From NCBI RefSeq assembly GCF_002355735.1, contig NZ_AP014879.1:496001-560000 (forward strand): a stretch of DNA of 64,000 nucleotides, in the 5' to 3' direction. The notes beneath the pieces are model-generated. The model was not told the DNA's origin and made no database searches. It worked only from the letters and a program-made list of their open reading frames with translations. The stretch comes from Sulfuricaulis limicola. GTDB taxonomy: Bacteria > Pseudomonadota > Gammaproteobacteria > Acidiferrobacterales > Sulfurifustaceae. A program made the translations under genes and the position numbers. Below, in pieces: positions 34,985 through 46,517 of this stretch; the stretch's first letter is position 1; the number at the start of each line of letters is the position of its first letter.

Positions 34985-36693
34985 GCCGCCACGCCAAAAG
35001 CCGCTACCCGGTACGCAACGCCATCGTGCTGTTGTTCTTCCTGAGCGGACTCGTGCTGCTGGCGGCGCGCGCCGTGTACCTGCAGGTGTTCAATTCCGAT
35101 TTTCTCCAGGGCCAGGGCAATCAGCGGCACTCGCGCCTGGTCAAGGACAACTCGCACCGGGGCATGATCCTCGATCGTCACGGCTCGCCGCTCGCCGTCA
35201 GCACGCCGGTGGATTCGGTGTGGGCGCATCCGCCCACGCTGGCGGGCGAGCGGGGCAAGTGGGCACGGCTGGCGGCGTTGCTCGACATCAGTCCGCGCGA
35301 GTTCGCACAGCTGGTACGCAAGCACGAAGACCGCGAATTCATGTACCTCAAGCGGCATGCCACGCCGGCGCTGGCCGAACGCGTGATGGCGCTCAAGATC
35401 CCGGGTGTGGCATTGCAGCGCGAATACCGCCGTTATTACCCGCTCGGTTCCGTGGCCGGTCACGTGATCGGTTTCACCAATATCGATGACCAGGGACAGG
35501 AAGGTGTCGAGCTGGCCTATGACGCCTCCTTGCGCGCCGTGCCCGGCACCAAGCGCCTGCTGCGCGACCTGCAGGGGAACGCGGTCGAGGTGGCCGAGAG
35601 CGTGGTATTGCCCAAGCCGGGCCGGGACCTGGTGCTTTCCATCGACCGGCGCATCCAGTACCTCGCGTATCGTGAACTCAAGGCCGCGGTGATCGAGCAT
35701 GGCGCGCGCGCCGGCAGCGCCGTGGTGCTGGATGCGAGCACCGGCGAAGTTCTGGCGCTGGTCAACGAGCCGGACTTCAATCCCAATAACCGCGCCGGCC
35801 TGCGTAACGGTGTTTTCCGCAATCGCGCCGTGACGGATCTCTTCGAGCCGGGCTCGACGATCAAGCCCTTCACCGTCGCGGTGGCGCTGGAAAGCGGGAA
35901 ATATTCGCCCGGCAGCGTGATCGACACCACGCCGGGCACGTTGCGGGTCGGTGACCGCACGTTCCGCGATGTACACAACTACGGCGTGCTGACGGTCGCG
36001 GGCGTGATCGGGAAGTCGAGCAATGTCGGCATGTCCAAGATCGCGCTGGCGCTCGACAAGAAGAACATGTGGGAAATGCTGCGCCATGCCGGGTTCGGAC
36101 AGTCCACCGGCGTGCAGCTGCCGGGTGAAGTGGCGGGGTTGCTCAATCCGTACTCGAAATGGGTTCCGGTCGATCAGGCGAGCATTTCCTTCGGCTACGG
36201 CATCTCGGTTACGCCGTTGCAGCTCGCGCGTGCCTATCTCGCGCTCGCCAACGACGGCATGGCACTGCCGTTGACGCTGCAACACGTCGAAACCGTGCCG
36301 GAGGGCGAACGCATCATGTCCGTCAAAACCGCGCGCCAGCTCCAGTCCATGCTGGAACTGGCCGTGAGCGATGCCGGTACCGGCCGGGCGGCACAGGTGG
36401 CGGATTATCGCGTGGCCGGCAAGACCGGCACGGTGCGCAAGCTCATGCCGGACGGATATTCCGAGGACAAATACGTCGCCTGGTTCGCCGGCTTCGCGCC
36501 CATCCATTCGCCGCGCCTGGTGATGGTGATCACGGTGGACGAACCGGCGGGTGCCTACTACGGCGGCGAAGTCGCCGCGCCGGTGTTCGGCCATGTGATG
36601 ACCGGCGCGCTGCGCCTGCTTGATATCCCGCCGGATGCACCGCGCAAGGAAACGCGCATCCTGACCGTGAAAAGCGATCGGGTGACCGAATGA
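34981..36693 (+). CDS. ftsI: Peptidoglycan D,D-transpeptidase FtsI (PBP3)
   Basis: 570 residues. N-terminal membrane helix (NAIVLLFFLSGLVLLAARAVYL), pedestal region with RGMILDRHGSPLA, and transpeptidase domain with S292-T-I-K295, S346-S-N348 and K481-T-G483 active-site motifs. Septal cross-linking enzyme that works with FtsW and is activated by FtsQLB/FtsN. Start ATG in an ATGA overlap with ftsL. Confidence 0.96.
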   Translation: MSRHAKSRYPVRNAIVLLFFLSGLVLLAARAVYLQVFNSDFLQGQGNQRHSRLVKDNSHRGMILDRHGSPLAVSTPVDSVWAHPPTLAGERGKWARLAALLDISPREFAQLVRKHEDREFMYLKRHATPALAERVMALKIPGVALQREYRRYYPLGSVAGHVIGFTNIDDQGQEGVELAYDASLRAVPGTKRLLRDLQGNAVEVAESVVLPKPGRDLVLSIDRRIQYLAYRELKAAVIEHGARAGSAVVLDASTGEVLALVNEPDFNPNNRAGLRNGVFRNRAVTDLFEPGSTIKPFTVAVALESGKYSPGSVIDTTPGTLRVGDRTFRDVHNYGVLTVAGVIGKSSNVGMSKIALALDKKNMWEMLRHAGFGQSTGVQLPGEVAGLLNPYSKWVPVDQASISFGYGISVTPLQLARAYLALANDGMALPLTLQHVETVPEGERIMSVKTARQLQSMLELAVSDAGTGRAAQVADYRVAGKTGTVRKLMPDGYSEDKYVAWFAGFAPIHSPRLVMVITVDEPAGAYYGGEVAAPVFGHVMTGALRLLDIPPDAPRKETRILTVKSDRVTE

Positions 36694-38159
36694 CGCACCC
36701 GACGACGGATCTGCGTGAACTGCTCGAGGGGATGGCGCGCGTGCCGGGCGTGGCCAACCGCGGGGTGCGCGGCCTGCAAACCGACAGCCGGCGCGTGCAA
36801 CCGGGCGATCTGTTCCTGGCGCTGCCGGGCATGCTGGCGGACGGCCGCGATTACATCGGCGATGCCGTGGCTTCGGGCGCCGGCGCGATCGCTTATGAAA
36901 CCGACGATGGATATCTGCTGCGCGGCGCGCCGGTGCCGGCGTTCGGCGTTTCCGGCCTGCGCCACAAGATCGGCGTGATCGCGGACCGTTTTTACGGCGC
37001 GCCCTCGCGCCGGCTGGTGGTGGTCGGCGTTACCGGCACCAACGGCAAGACCACCTGTACGCAACTGCTGGCGCAGGCGCTGGATCAACCACCGAAGCGT
37101 TGCGCCGTGATCGGCACGCTCGGCAGCGGTTTCCCCGGCGCGCTCAATGCCTCGATCCACACCACGCCGGATGCCGTCACGGTGCAGCGCCTGCTGGGGG
37201 ATTACCGCGACCTCGGCGCGGCGCACGTGGCCATGGAAGTCTCGTCGCACGCGCTCGAGCAGGGACGGGTGAACGGGGTGCGGTTCCATGTCGCGGTGTT
37301 CACCAATCTCACGCGCGACCATCTCGATTATCACGGCGACATGACGGCCTACGGCCAGGCCAAGGCGAAATTGTTCGCGCACGAAGGATTGAAATACGCC
37401 GTGATCAATCACGATGATGATTTCGGACGCCGGTTGCTGGCCGGGGTCGGCGCACCGGTGGCCTGCCTGAGCTACGGCATCGAGGGCGGCGACGTGCGCG
37501 CGCGCGAGGTGCGGCCTTCGTCCGAGGGGCTGTGGTTGCGTATCCAGACGCCTCATGGCGAGACCGAACTTCGCAGCCCGCTTATCGGGCACTTCAACGT
37601 GTACAACCTGCTGGCGGTGCTGGCGACCCTGCTGGCCCTGGGAGTGGAGCTGCGCGATGCCGCCGCGCGCCTGACGCGGGCGCAGGCGCCGGCTGGCCGC
37701 GCCGAGCGTTTCGGCGGCGCCAGGGGTCTGCCGCTGGTGGTGGTGGATTATGCGCACACACCGGACGCGCTGGAAAAAATCCTGACCGCCCTGCGCGAAC
37801 ACACGCGCGGAAAACTCTGGTGCGTTTTCGGCTGCGGCGGCGACCGTGACCGCGGCAAGCGCCCGGTGATGGGCGAAATCGCCGAGCGCCTGGCGGACAC
37901 GGTGTTGCTGACCGACGATAACCCGCGGCATGAATCGGGCGACGCCATCATCGCCGACATCGTCGGCGGCATGCGCGCCGCGCCGCGCATCATCCGCGAT
38001 CGCCGCAACGCGATCGCGACGGCGATCGGGGGCGCGACGGAAGGCGACATCGTACTCATCGCCGGCAAGGGTCACGAGGATTACCAGCAGGTAGGCGATG
38101 AGCGCCGGCCATACAGTGATCGCGACACCGTGCGAACATTACTGGGGGAAGCCGCGTGA
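36690..38159 (+). CDS. murE: UDP-MurNAc-L-Ala-D-Glu:meso-diaminopimelate ligase MurE
   Basis: 489 residues. Mur ligase with ATP loop GVTGTNGKTTCTQLL, UDP-binding N-domain (RGLQTDSRRVQPGDLFLALPG) and the DNPRHE motif near residue 412, whose Arg reads the carboxylate of meso-DAP, so the wall is of DAP type. Start overlaps ftsI by 4 bases (ATGA). Confidence 0.96.
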   Translation: MTHPTTDLRELLEGMARVPGVANRGVRGLQTDSRRVQPGDLFLALPGMLADGRDYIGDAVASGAGAIAYETDDGYLLRGAPVPAFGVSGLRHKIGVIADRFYGAPSRRLVVVGVTGTNGKTTCTQLLAQALDQPPKRCAVIGTLGSGFPGALNASIHTTPDAVTVQRLLGDYRDLGAAHVAMEVSSHALEQGRVNGVRFHVAVFTNLTRDHLDYHGDMTAYGQAKAKLFAHEGLKYAVINHDDDFGRRLLAGVGAPVACLSYGIEGGDVRAREVRPSSEGLWLRIQTPHGETELRSPLIGHFNVYNLLAVLATLLALGVELRDAAARLTRAQAPAGRAERFGGARGLPLVVVDYAHTPDALEKILTALREHTRGKLWCVFGCGGDRDRGKRPVMGEIAERLADTVLLTDDNPRHESGDAIIADIVGGMRAAPRIIRDRRNAIATAIGGATEGDIVLIAGKGHEDYQQVGDERRPYSDRDTVRTLLGEAA

Positions 38160-39526
38160 TGTCGCTCGCGATTCTCGCCGACGTACTCAAATGCCCGCAC
38201 CACGGGTCGGACGCCGTGTTCACCGGCGTGTGCCACGACACGCGCAGTCTGCAGCCAGGCGATCTGTACGTCGCGATCAAGGGCGAACGCTTTGACGGGC
38301 ACAATTTCCTGGCCGAGGCCATCAGCGCGGGGGCGGTAGGTGCCCTGCTGGCGCGTGACATGGAGACGCCGCTGCCCTACGTGCGCGTGCCGAACACGCG
38401 GCTGGCGCTCGGAAATCTCGGTGCGTTCTGGCGCAACCAGTTCCAGATTCCGGTCATCGCCGTCACCGGCAGCAACGGCAAGACCACGGTCAAGGAAATG
38501 ATCGGCGCGATCCTGGGCGAGACCGGCCCCGGCTGCGTCACGCGCGGCAATCTCAACAACGACATCGGCGTGCCGCTCACGCTCACGCGCATGCGCGCCA
38601 GCGACCGCTACGCCGTGATCGAGATGGGCATGAACCATTTCGGCGAGATCGAATATCTTTCGCGCCTGACGCGCCCGACGGTGGCGCTCATCACCAACGC
38701 CGGCGAGGCGCATCTGGCGGGCGTCGGTTCGCTCGAGGGCGTGGCGCGGGCCAAGGGCGAGATTTTCACCGGCCTGCGCACGGCCGGCACCGCGGTGCTT
38801 AACGCCGACGACCCGTATTTTCCGTACTGGAAGACGCTGGTGGCCACGCGCAAGCACCTGACTTTCGGCCTGGAAGCCGGGGCCGACGTGAGCGCGGAAT
38901 ACCGGCTCACCGACAACGGCAGTCTCATGCATCTCAAAACCACCACTCATGGAGACATCGACATGCGCGTACCCCTGTTGGGCCGACACAATGTCATGAA
39001 CGCCCTGGCGGGCGCGGGCGCGGCGATCGCGGCCGGCGCCTCGCTCGAGCAGGTCAAGTCCGGGCTCGAAAAACTCAAGACGGTTTCCGGCCGTCTCGAG
39101 GTGAAGCGCGGCATCAGCGGCGCGCGCATCATCGACGACACCTACAACGCCAACCCTGCTTCAGTGGCGGCGGGACTGCAGGTGCTCCGGGAATTCAAGG
39201 GCGAACGCGTACTGGTGCTGGGCGACATGGGCGAGCTCGGGCCGTCCGCCGCCGACATTCATTTCCGCGTCGGCGAGCTGGCCGGCCGCCTCGGCATCCA
39301 GCGCCTTTTCGCCATCGGCGAACTGGCGCGTATCGCTGTCGGCGCCTTCGGCAAGGGCGCGCGGCATTTTGACAGCCACGAGGCACTGATCGAGGCGCTG
39401 CAGGACTGTCTGCACGCGGACATGACGGTGCTGGTGAAAGGGTCGCGCCTGATGCGCATGGAGCGGATCGTCGCCGGCATCACCAGGCCGTCGCCGGCCG
39501 TCACCGAAAACGGGGGGAGCCGCTAA
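38156..39526 (+). CDS. murF: UDP-MurNAc-tripeptide:D-Ala-D-Ala ligase MurF
   Basis: 456 residues. ATP loop AVTGSNGKTTVKEMI, EMGMNHFGEI and DDTYNANPASVAAGL, all MurF hallmarks. Adds D-Ala-D-Ala to the tripeptide precursor. Starts as GTG-ATG; either codon is possible (38156 or 38159), both overlapping the murE stop. Confidence 0.96.
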   Translation: MMSLAILADVLKCPHHGSDAVFTGVCHDTRSLQPGDLYVAIKGERFDGHNFLAEAISAGAVGALLARDMETPLPYVRVPNTRLALGNLGAFWRNQFQIPVIAVTGSNGKTTVKEMIGAILGETGPGCVTRGNLNNDIGVPLTLTRMRASDRYAVIEMGMNHFGEIEYLSRLTRPTVALITNAGEAHLAGVGSLEGVARAKGEIFTGLRTAGTAVLNADDPYFPYWKTLVATRKHLTFGLEAGADVSAEYRLTDNGSLMHLKTTTHGDIDMRVPLLGRHNVMNALAGAGAAIAAGASLEQVKSGLEKLKTVSGRLEVKRGISGARIIDDTYNANPASVAAGLQVLREFKGERVLVLGDMGELGPSAADIHFRVGELAGRLGIQRLFAIGELARIAVGAFGKGARHFDSHEALIEALQDCLHADMTVLVKGSRLMRMERIVAGITRPSPAVTENGGSR

Positions 39527-40609
<1,083 letters not shown>

Positions 40610-40616
40610 GAACGTG

Positions 40617-41969
40617 ATGGCCGGGGCAATGAAAAAGACGGAGACAAAACGCGCGCTGGTGGTGGGCCTCGGGCTCACCGGTATTTCCTGCGTGCGTCAT
40701 CTGGTTGCGCGCGGTTATGACGTCACGGTGGCGGACACGCGCGAACAACCGCCGAAGCTGGAGGAGCTGCGGCGCGAGTTTCCGCGGGTGACGGCGCACA
40801 CCGGCGGCCTGCCCGCGGCGCTGCTCGAGGACCCGGGCCTGCTGGTGGTCAGTCCCGGCGTGTCGGTCAAGGAGGCCGGGATCGCGCGCGCGGTGGAACG
40901 CGGCGCCGAAGTCGCCGGCGACATCGAGCTGTTCGCGCGCGAGGCGACCGCCCCGGTCATCGCCATCACCGGCGCCAACGGCAAGAGTACGGTGACGGCG
41001 CTGGCCGGCGAGATGTGCCGGCAGGCGGGCCTTGAGACCGCCGTCGGCGGCAACATCGGCGTGCCGGCGTTGTCGCTGCTGGCGGACCCCGAACCGGACG
41101 TCTACGTGCTCGAACTGTCGAGTTTCCAGCTCGAGACGACGGCGAGTCTCAATGCGCGCGCCGCCACGGTGCTCAACATCACGCCGGATCACATGGACCG
41201 TTACCACGACATCGACGAATACGCCGGGGCCAAGGCGCGCATCTTCCGCGGCAACGGCACCATGGTGCTCAACACCGACGACCCCCGGGTGATGCGCATG
41301 CGTGAACCGGGCCGGCGCCTGGCCGGATTCGGGCTCGGCCGGCCGCTGGCGGCGCAGGACTATGGCCTCGATGAAGTCAACGGCGAGACCTGGCTGGTGC
41401 ATGGCAAGCAGCCGCTCATGCCCGCGCGCGAGGTGCCGCTCGCCGGCCGGCACAACCTGGCGAACGTGCTCGCGGCCATGGCGCTGGCCGAGGCCGTCGG
41501 TGTCACGCCCGAAGCGGCCTGTGCCGCCGTGCGTGCGTTCAAGGGGCTGGAGCACCGCACCCAGCTGGTGGCCGAGCATCGGGGTGTGCGCTGGTATGAC
41601 GATTCCAAGGGAACCAACGTCGGCGCCACGGTGGCGGCCCTGAACGGCATGACTGCGCCGGTGATTCTCATCGCCGGTGGTGACGGCAAGGGCCAGGATT
41701 TCAGCGATCTGAAACCGGCCTGCGCCCGTCACGCGCGCGCCGTGGTGCTGATCGGGCGCGATGCGCCGCAGATCGAGGCCGCGCTCGACCGGGCGGTGCC
41801 GGTGCATTACGCGAAAGACATGCATGATGCCGTGCATATCGCCAAAGGACTGGCGCAAGCGAAAGATGTGGTGCTGCTGTCGCCGGCCTGCGCCAGCTTC
41901 GACATGTTCCGCAATTATGAACACCGCGCCGAAGTTTTTCGTCAGGCCGTGCAAGAGGTAACGACATGA
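40617..41969 (+). CDS. murD: UDP-MurNAc-L-Ala:D-Glu ligase MurD
   Basis: 450 residues. N-terminal Rossmann-like domain (ALVVGLGLTGISCVRHL), ATP loop ITGANGKSTVTAL, NITPDHMDRY and WYDDSKGTNVGAT. Adds D-glutamate. ATG at 40617, with a GTG three bases earlier as alternative. Eight bases after mraY. Confidence 0.96.
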   Translation: MAGAMKKTETKRALVVGLGLTGISCVRHLVARGYDVTVADTREQPPKLEELRREFPRVTAHTGGLPAALLEDPGLLVVSPGVSVKEAGIARAVERGAEVAGDIELFAREATAPVIAITGANGKSTVTALAGEMCRQAGLETAVGGNIGVPALSLLADPEPDVYVLELSSFQLETTASLNARAATVLNITPDHMDRYHDIDEYAGAKARIFRGNGTMVLNTDDPRVMRMREPGRRLAGFGLGRPLAAQDYGLDEVNGETWLVHGKQPLMPAREVPLAGRHNLANVLAAMALAEAVGVTPEAACAAVRAFKGLEHRTQLVAEHRGVRWYDDSKGTNVGATVAALNGMTAPVILIAGGDGKGQDFSDLKPACARHARAVVLIGRDAPQIEAALDRAVPVHYAKDMHDAVHIAKGLAQAKDVVLLSPACASFDMFRNYEHRAEVFRQAVQEVTT

Positions 41970-43129
41970 TGGCTGCGGTCATGACAGGCGACGTGCGCGC
42001 GGCCGGCCGGGCCCGGCCGGCGTGGGATCCGTGGCTGCTGGGCAGCACCTTCGTGCTGCTCGCCACCGGCGTGATCATGGTGTATTCGGCGTCGGTCGCC
42101 TACGCCGATCGCGAGATGAACAACAGCGTCTATTTCCTCATCCGGCACGCGTCCTCCGCCATCCTGGGCCTGGCGCTCATGGCGTTCACGATGCGCACGC
42201 GCGTGCGCTGGTGGGAAAAGGCCGGTCCGTATCTGCTGCTGATCGGCATCGTCGCGTTGTCCGTGGTGCTGCTGCCGGGCATCGGCGCGCACGTCAACGG
42301 AAGCTCGCGCTGGATCCGGCTCGGCATCTTCAACGTGCAACCGTCGGAGTTCATGAAACTCTTCGCTGTGGTGTACGTCGCGGGCTACCTGGTGCGCAAA
42401 CAGGAGGCGCTCAGGAATTTCACCCAGGGCATTGTCATGGTCAGTCTCGTGGTGGCGGTGATCGGTGCGTTGCTGCTGATGGAGCCCGACCTGGGTTCGC
42501 TGGTGGTCATCACCGTGACGGTGTTCGCCATGCTGTTTCTCGGGGGCGTGCGTTTCTGGCACTTCATGATGGTGCTCGGTGCCGGCGTCGGCAGCATGGT
42601 GCTGCTCACGATCGTCTCGCCGTATCGCATGGCGCGTGCGACGAGCTTCATGGACCCGTTCGCCGATCCCTTCAATACCGGCTTTCAGCTGGTGCAGGCG
42701 CTGATCGCCTTCGGGCGCGGCGAATGGTTCGGCGTGGGACTGGGCGCCAGCGTGCAGAAGCTGTTTTATCTGCCGGCGGCGCACACCGATTTCGTGTTCG
42801 CCGTAATGGCCGAGGAACTCGGGCTGCTGGCCGTGCTCGGCATGATGGTGGTGTTCGGCATCGTCCTGGTGCGCGCCTTCGCCATCGCGCGCCAGGCGGA
42901 GGCCGCGGGACAGATCTACGGTGCGCGTCTGGCGCAGGGCATCGGGCTGCTGCTCGGCGGCCAGGGCATGATCAACATGGGCGTGAACATGGGCCTGCTC
43001 CCGACCAAGGGGCTGACACTGCCGTTCGTAAGCTATGGCGGTTCCAGCATGCTGGTGAGCTGCATCGCCATGGGCCTGCTGCTCCTGATCGGGCGTGAGG
43101 CGCGTGGCGGTAATTGGGGGAATCAATGA
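41966..43129 (+). CDS. ftsW: Lipid II polymerase FtsW (SEDS glycosyltransferase)
   Basis: 387 residues, ten membrane helices. SEDS motifs: VMVYSASVA near the start, GIGAHVNGSSRWI, IFNVQPSEFMKL and C-terminal LTLPFVSYGGSSML. Polymerises septal glycan with FtsI. Overlaps murD by 4 bases. Confidence 0.96.
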   Translation: MMAAVMTGDVRAAGRARPAWDPWLLGSTFVLLATGVIMVYSASVAYADREMNNSVYFLIRHASSAILGLALMAFTMRTRVRWWEKAGPYLLLIGIVALSVVLLPGIGAHVNGSSRWIRLGIFNVQPSEFMKLFAVVYVAGYLVRKQEALRNFTQGIVMVSLVVAVIGALLLMEPDLGSLVVITVTVFAMLFLGGVRFWHFMMVLGAGVGSMVLLTIVSPYRMARATSFMDPFADPFNTGFQLVQALIAFGRGEWFGVGLGASVQKLFYLPAAHTDFVFAVMAEELGLLAVLGMMVVFGIVLVRAFAIARQAEAAGQIYGARLAQGIGLLLGGQGMINMGVNMGLLPTKGLTLPFVSYGGSSMLVSCIAMGLLLLIGREARGGNWGNQ

Positions 43130-44199
43130 GTCGCGTGCTGATCATGGCGGGCGGTACCGGCGGGCATGTGTTCCCGGGGCTGGCCGTGGCGCGCCGGCTG
43201 CTGGAGAAGCGCGTGCAGGTCGTGTGGCTGGGCACGCGCCGGGGGCTGGAGGCGCATGCGGTGCCGGCCTCGGGGCTGGCCATCGACATGGAGTGGCTCA
43301 ACATCCAGGGCGTGCGGCGCAAGGGCTGGCTGCGCTGGCTGCAGTTTCCGTTCACGCTTGCGTATGCCATGGCGCAGGCGTTCCGCGTGTTGCGTCGCCG
43401 CAAGCCGGACGCGGTGCTGTCCCTGGGCGGGTTCGTCGCGGGGCCTGGCGGCCTGATGGCGTGGTTGACGCGCACGCCGCTGCTGATCCACGAACAGAAC
43501 GCGATTCCCGGCATGACTAACAAGTGGCTGGCGCCGCTCGCCGATCAGGTGCTGAGCGGTTTTCCCAATGCCTTCGGGCGGCACGTGGTGGCGCGCCCCG
43601 TGGGCAATCCGGTGCGCGACGAGATCGCCGCGTTGCCGCCGCCCGAGGAAAGGCTGAAGGATCGTCGCGGACGCCTGCGGCTGCTGGTCGTCGGCGGCAG
43701 TTTGGGCGCCAGGATTTTCAACGATGTCATGCCCGACGCGGTGCACGAACTGTCCGCTGACTTGCGACCGGAAATCTGGCATCAGTGCGGGCGCGGCAAT
43801 GCCGAGGTCGTACAGCGCGCCTACGGCGACGTGCCGGCCAAGGTGACGGAATTCATCGACGACATGGCGCAGGCCTATGCCTGGGCCGACGTGGTGCTGT
43901 GCCGCGCCGGGGCCATGACCGTTGCCGAGCTCGCCGCTTCGGGCTCGGCGGCGATCCTGGTTCCCTATCTCTATGCGGTAGACGATCACCAGACTGCCAA
44001 CGCGCGCTTTCTGTCCGAGCGCAATGCCGCGGTGCTGGTGCCGACGGCGGAATTCAACAACGCCCGTTTGTGCGAATTGCTCGCCGGATTTTCCGGCAAC
44101 CGCGAACTCCTGTTAAAGATGGCGCAGGCGGCGCGGCATCTGGCCGTGACCGATGCCGCCGAAACCGTGGCGACGTTATGCCTGGAGGCGGCGACATGA
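43126..44199 (+). CDS. murG: UDP-GlcNAc:lipid I N-acetylglucosaminyltransferase MurG
   Basis: 357 residues. GT28 fold: MAGGTGGHVFPGLAVA lipid/membrane loop, LLIHEQNAIPG, and C-domain GGSLGARIFN and EFIDDMAQAYAWADVVLCRAGAMTVAEL for UDP-GlcNAc. Makes lipid II. The ATG at 43126 overlaps the ftsW stop (ATGA) and has GGGGGA upstream; the TTG 12 bases earlier is less likely. Confidence 0.96.
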   Translation: MSRVLIMAGGTGGHVFPGLAVARRLLEKRVQVVWLGTRRGLEAHAVPASGLAIDMEWLNIQGVRRKGWLRWLQFPFTLAYAMAQAFRVLRRRKPDAVLSLGGFVAGPGGLMAWLTRTPLLIHEQNAIPGMTNKWLAPLADQVLSGFPNAFGRHVVARPVGNPVRDEIAALPPPEERLKDRRGRLRLLVVGGSLGARIFNDVMPDAVHELSADLRPEIWHQCGRGNAEVVQRAYGDVPAKVTEFIDDMAQAYAWADVVLCRAGAMTVAELAASGSAAILVPYLYAVDDHQTANARFLSERNAAVLVPTAEFNNARLCELLAGFSGNRELLLKMAQAARHLAVTDAAETVATLCLEAAT

Positions 44200-44214
44200 G
44201 CCGGGGAGTGCCGC

Positions 44215-45618
44215 ATGCGTGACCGAGTGAAACGGGTGCATTTCGTCGGCATCGGCGGCGCTGGCATGTGCGGCATCGCCGAGGTGCTGCACAACCTGCA
44301 ATTCGAGGTATCCGGCTCGGACGTGCGTGAGTCGCCCAACACCCGGCGTCTTGCGTCGCTCGGTGCGAAGGTCACCATCGGTCACGATCCGCAACTGATT
44401 AACGCTGTGGATGTGGTGGTGGTGTCGTCGGCGGTGGACGACACCAACCCGGAGGTGCGCGCGGCGCGCGCCGCCCGGATACCGGTGATCCCGCGCGCGG
44501 AAATGCTGGGCGAGCTGATGCGCCTGCAACGCGGCATCGCCATCGCCGGCACCCACGGCAAGACCACGACCACCAGCCTGATCGCCAGCTGCCTGGCCGA
44601 GGGCGGGCTCGACCCGACCTTCGTGATCGGCGGCCGCCTCAACAGCGCCGGCACCCATGCGCGCCTCGGACGCGGGCAGTATCTGGTGGCGGAGGCCGAC
44701 GAGAGCGACGCGTCGTTTCTGCATCTGGCGCCGTTCATGGCGGTGGTGACCAACATCGACGCCGATCACATGGCCACCTACGGCGGCGATTTCAACCGCC
44801 TCAAGCAGGCATTCGTCGATTTTTTGCAGCAACTGCCGTTCTACGGCCTGGCGGTGTTGTGTCTCGACGACCCGGTGGTGCGCGAGATCCTTCCGCGCGT
44901 GCACCGCCCGGTGCTGACTTATGGCACGAGTCCCGAGGCCGATCTGCGCGCGGTGAATATCCGCCAGCAGGAAACCCGCATGCATTTCACCGCCGAGCTG
45001 CGCGACCGGAAGAGCTGGTTGCCGGTCGAGCTCAACCTGCCGGGACATCACAGCGTGCTGAACGCGCTCGCGGCCATCGGCATCGCGCACGAGCTGGGCG
45101 TGGACGAGAAAGCGATCGGCCGCGCCTTGTCGGGTTTCGGCGGCATCGGCCGGCGCTTCCAGATCAACGGACAGGTCAGGCTGAACGGCGGAGACATCAT
45201 ATTGGTTGACGACTACGCGCATCACCCGCGCGAGATCGCCGCCACGGTCGCGGCCGCGCGCGCCAGCTGGCCGCAGCGCCGCCTGGTCGTGGTGTTCCAG
45301 CCGCATCGCTACACGCGTACGCATGACCTGCTGGACGATTTCAGCACCGTGCTGGCCGGACTCGACATGCTGATCGTCACCGAAGTCTATGCCGCGGGCG
45401 AAAAGCCGGTCAGCGGCGCCGACGGCCGCGCCCTGTGCCGCGCCATTCGCGCGCGCGGCAAGGTCGATCCGGTTTTCCTGGAGGACGTGAACACGCTGCC
45501 GCAGGCGCTGGCCGATGTGCTGCGCGGCAACGATGTGCTGCTCACCCTGGGGGCGGGCTCCATCGGCGGCGTTGCCGCCGCACTGCCGCAGACGCTCAGC
45601 AAGAGAGGAAAGGCATGA
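44215..45618 (+). CDS. murC: UDP-N-acetylmuramate:L-alanine ligase MurC
   Basis: 467 residues. [20 protein letters not shown] loop [28 protein letters not shown] and [13 protein letters not shown] identify MurC. First amino acid addition in wall precursor synthesis. Starts 15 bases after murG and overlaps murB by 4. Confidence 0.97.
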   Translation: MRDRVKRVHFVGIGGAGMCGIAEVLHNLQFEVSGSDVRESPNTRRLASLGAKVTIGHDPQLINAVDVVVVSSAVDDTNPEVRAARAARIPVIPRAEMLGELMRLQRGIAIAGTHGKTTTTSLIASCLAEGGLDPTFVIGGRLNSAGTHARLGRGQYLVAEADESDASFLHLAPFMAVVTNIDADHMATYGGDFNRLKQAFVDFLQQLPFYGLAVLCLDDPVVREILPRVHRPVLTYGTSPEADLRAVNIRQQETRMHFTAELRDRKSWLPVELNLPGHHSVLNALAAIGIAHELGVDEKAIGRALSGFGGIGRRFQINGQVRLNGGDIILVDDYAHHPREIAATVAAARASWPQRRLVVVFQPHRYTRTHDLLDDFSTVLAGLDMLIVTEVYAAGEKPVSGADGRALCRAIRARGKVDPVFLEDVNTLPQALADVLRGNDVLLTLGAGSIGGVAAALPQTLSKRGKA

Positions 45619-46517
45619 TGCCGGCGAAATCCAGCACAAGCCTGCGCGGACGGCTGCTCCTGGATGAGCCGATGTCGCGCCACACCAGCTGGCGCGTCGG
45701 CGGGCCGGCCGACCGGCTGTACATCCCGGCGGACCTGGACGATCTCGCGGCGTTTCTGGCGTCGCTGCCGGCAGAGGAAGCGCTGCACTGGGTGGGCCTG
45801 GGCAGCAATCTGCTGGTGCGCGACGGCGGCGTGCGCGGCACGGTGATCATGACCAGTGGCGCCCTGAACGGCCTGGGCGTGCTGCGCCCCGGCGTGGTGC
45901 GCGCCGAGGCCGGCGTGGCCGGCGCCAAGGTGGCGCGGTTCTGCGCCGAGCGCGAGCTGGTGGGCGCGGAATTCCTGGCCGGCATTCCCGGCACCGTCGG
46001 CGGCGCGCTGGCCATGAACGCCGGTGCCTTCGGCGGCGAGACCTGGAGGATCGTTGAGGCGGTGGAGACCATCGACCGTCACGGCCAACGCCGCACGCGC
46101 CCGCCGGCGGATTACCAGATCGCTTATCGCAAGGTCAGCGGCCCCCGGGGCGAATGGTTTGTCGCCGCGCATTTCCGGCTCGCGAGCGGCGATACATCTC
46201 AGGGTAAGACACTTATCAAAACCCTGCTGGCCAAGCGTGGCGCCACCCAGCCGACGCAACTGCCGAATGCCGGCTCGGTGTTCAAGAACCCCGCGGGCGA
46301 TCACGCCGCGCGCCTGATCGAGGCCAGCGGACTGAAGGGCAAGTGTGAGGGCAAGGCCTGTGTCTCCGAACTGCACGCAAATTTCATCGTCAACCAGGGT
46401 GGCGCCACTGCCGCCGAGATCGAGCGCCTGATCGCGCGGATCCAGGCCACGGTGGAAAACCTGCACGGGATCAGGCTCGAGACCGAGGTGCGTGTCATCG
46501 GTGAGGCCAAGCCATGA
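45615..46517 (+). CDS. murB: UDP-N-acetylenolpyruvoylglucosamine reductase MurB
   Basis: 300 residues, FAD-binding. [64 protein letters not shown] and the [16 protein letters not shown] end are conserved. Size fits type II MurB lacking the extra C-terminal loop of E. coli MurB. Start ATG in ATGA overlap with murC. Confidence 0.95.
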   Translation: MMPAKSSTSLRGRLLLDEPMSRHTSWRVGGPADRLYIPADLDDLAAFLASLPAEEALHWVGLGSNLLVRDGGVRGTVIMTSGALNGLGVLRPGVVRAEAGVAGAKVARFCAERELVGAEFLAGIPGTVGGALAMNAGAFGGETWRIVEAVETIDRHGQRRTRPPADYQIAYRKVSGPRGEWFVAAHFRLASGDTSQGKTLIKTLLAKRGATQPTQLPNAGSVFKNPAGDHAARLIEASGLKGKCEGKACVSELHANFIVNQGGATAAEIERLIARIQATVENLHGIRLETEVRVIGEAKP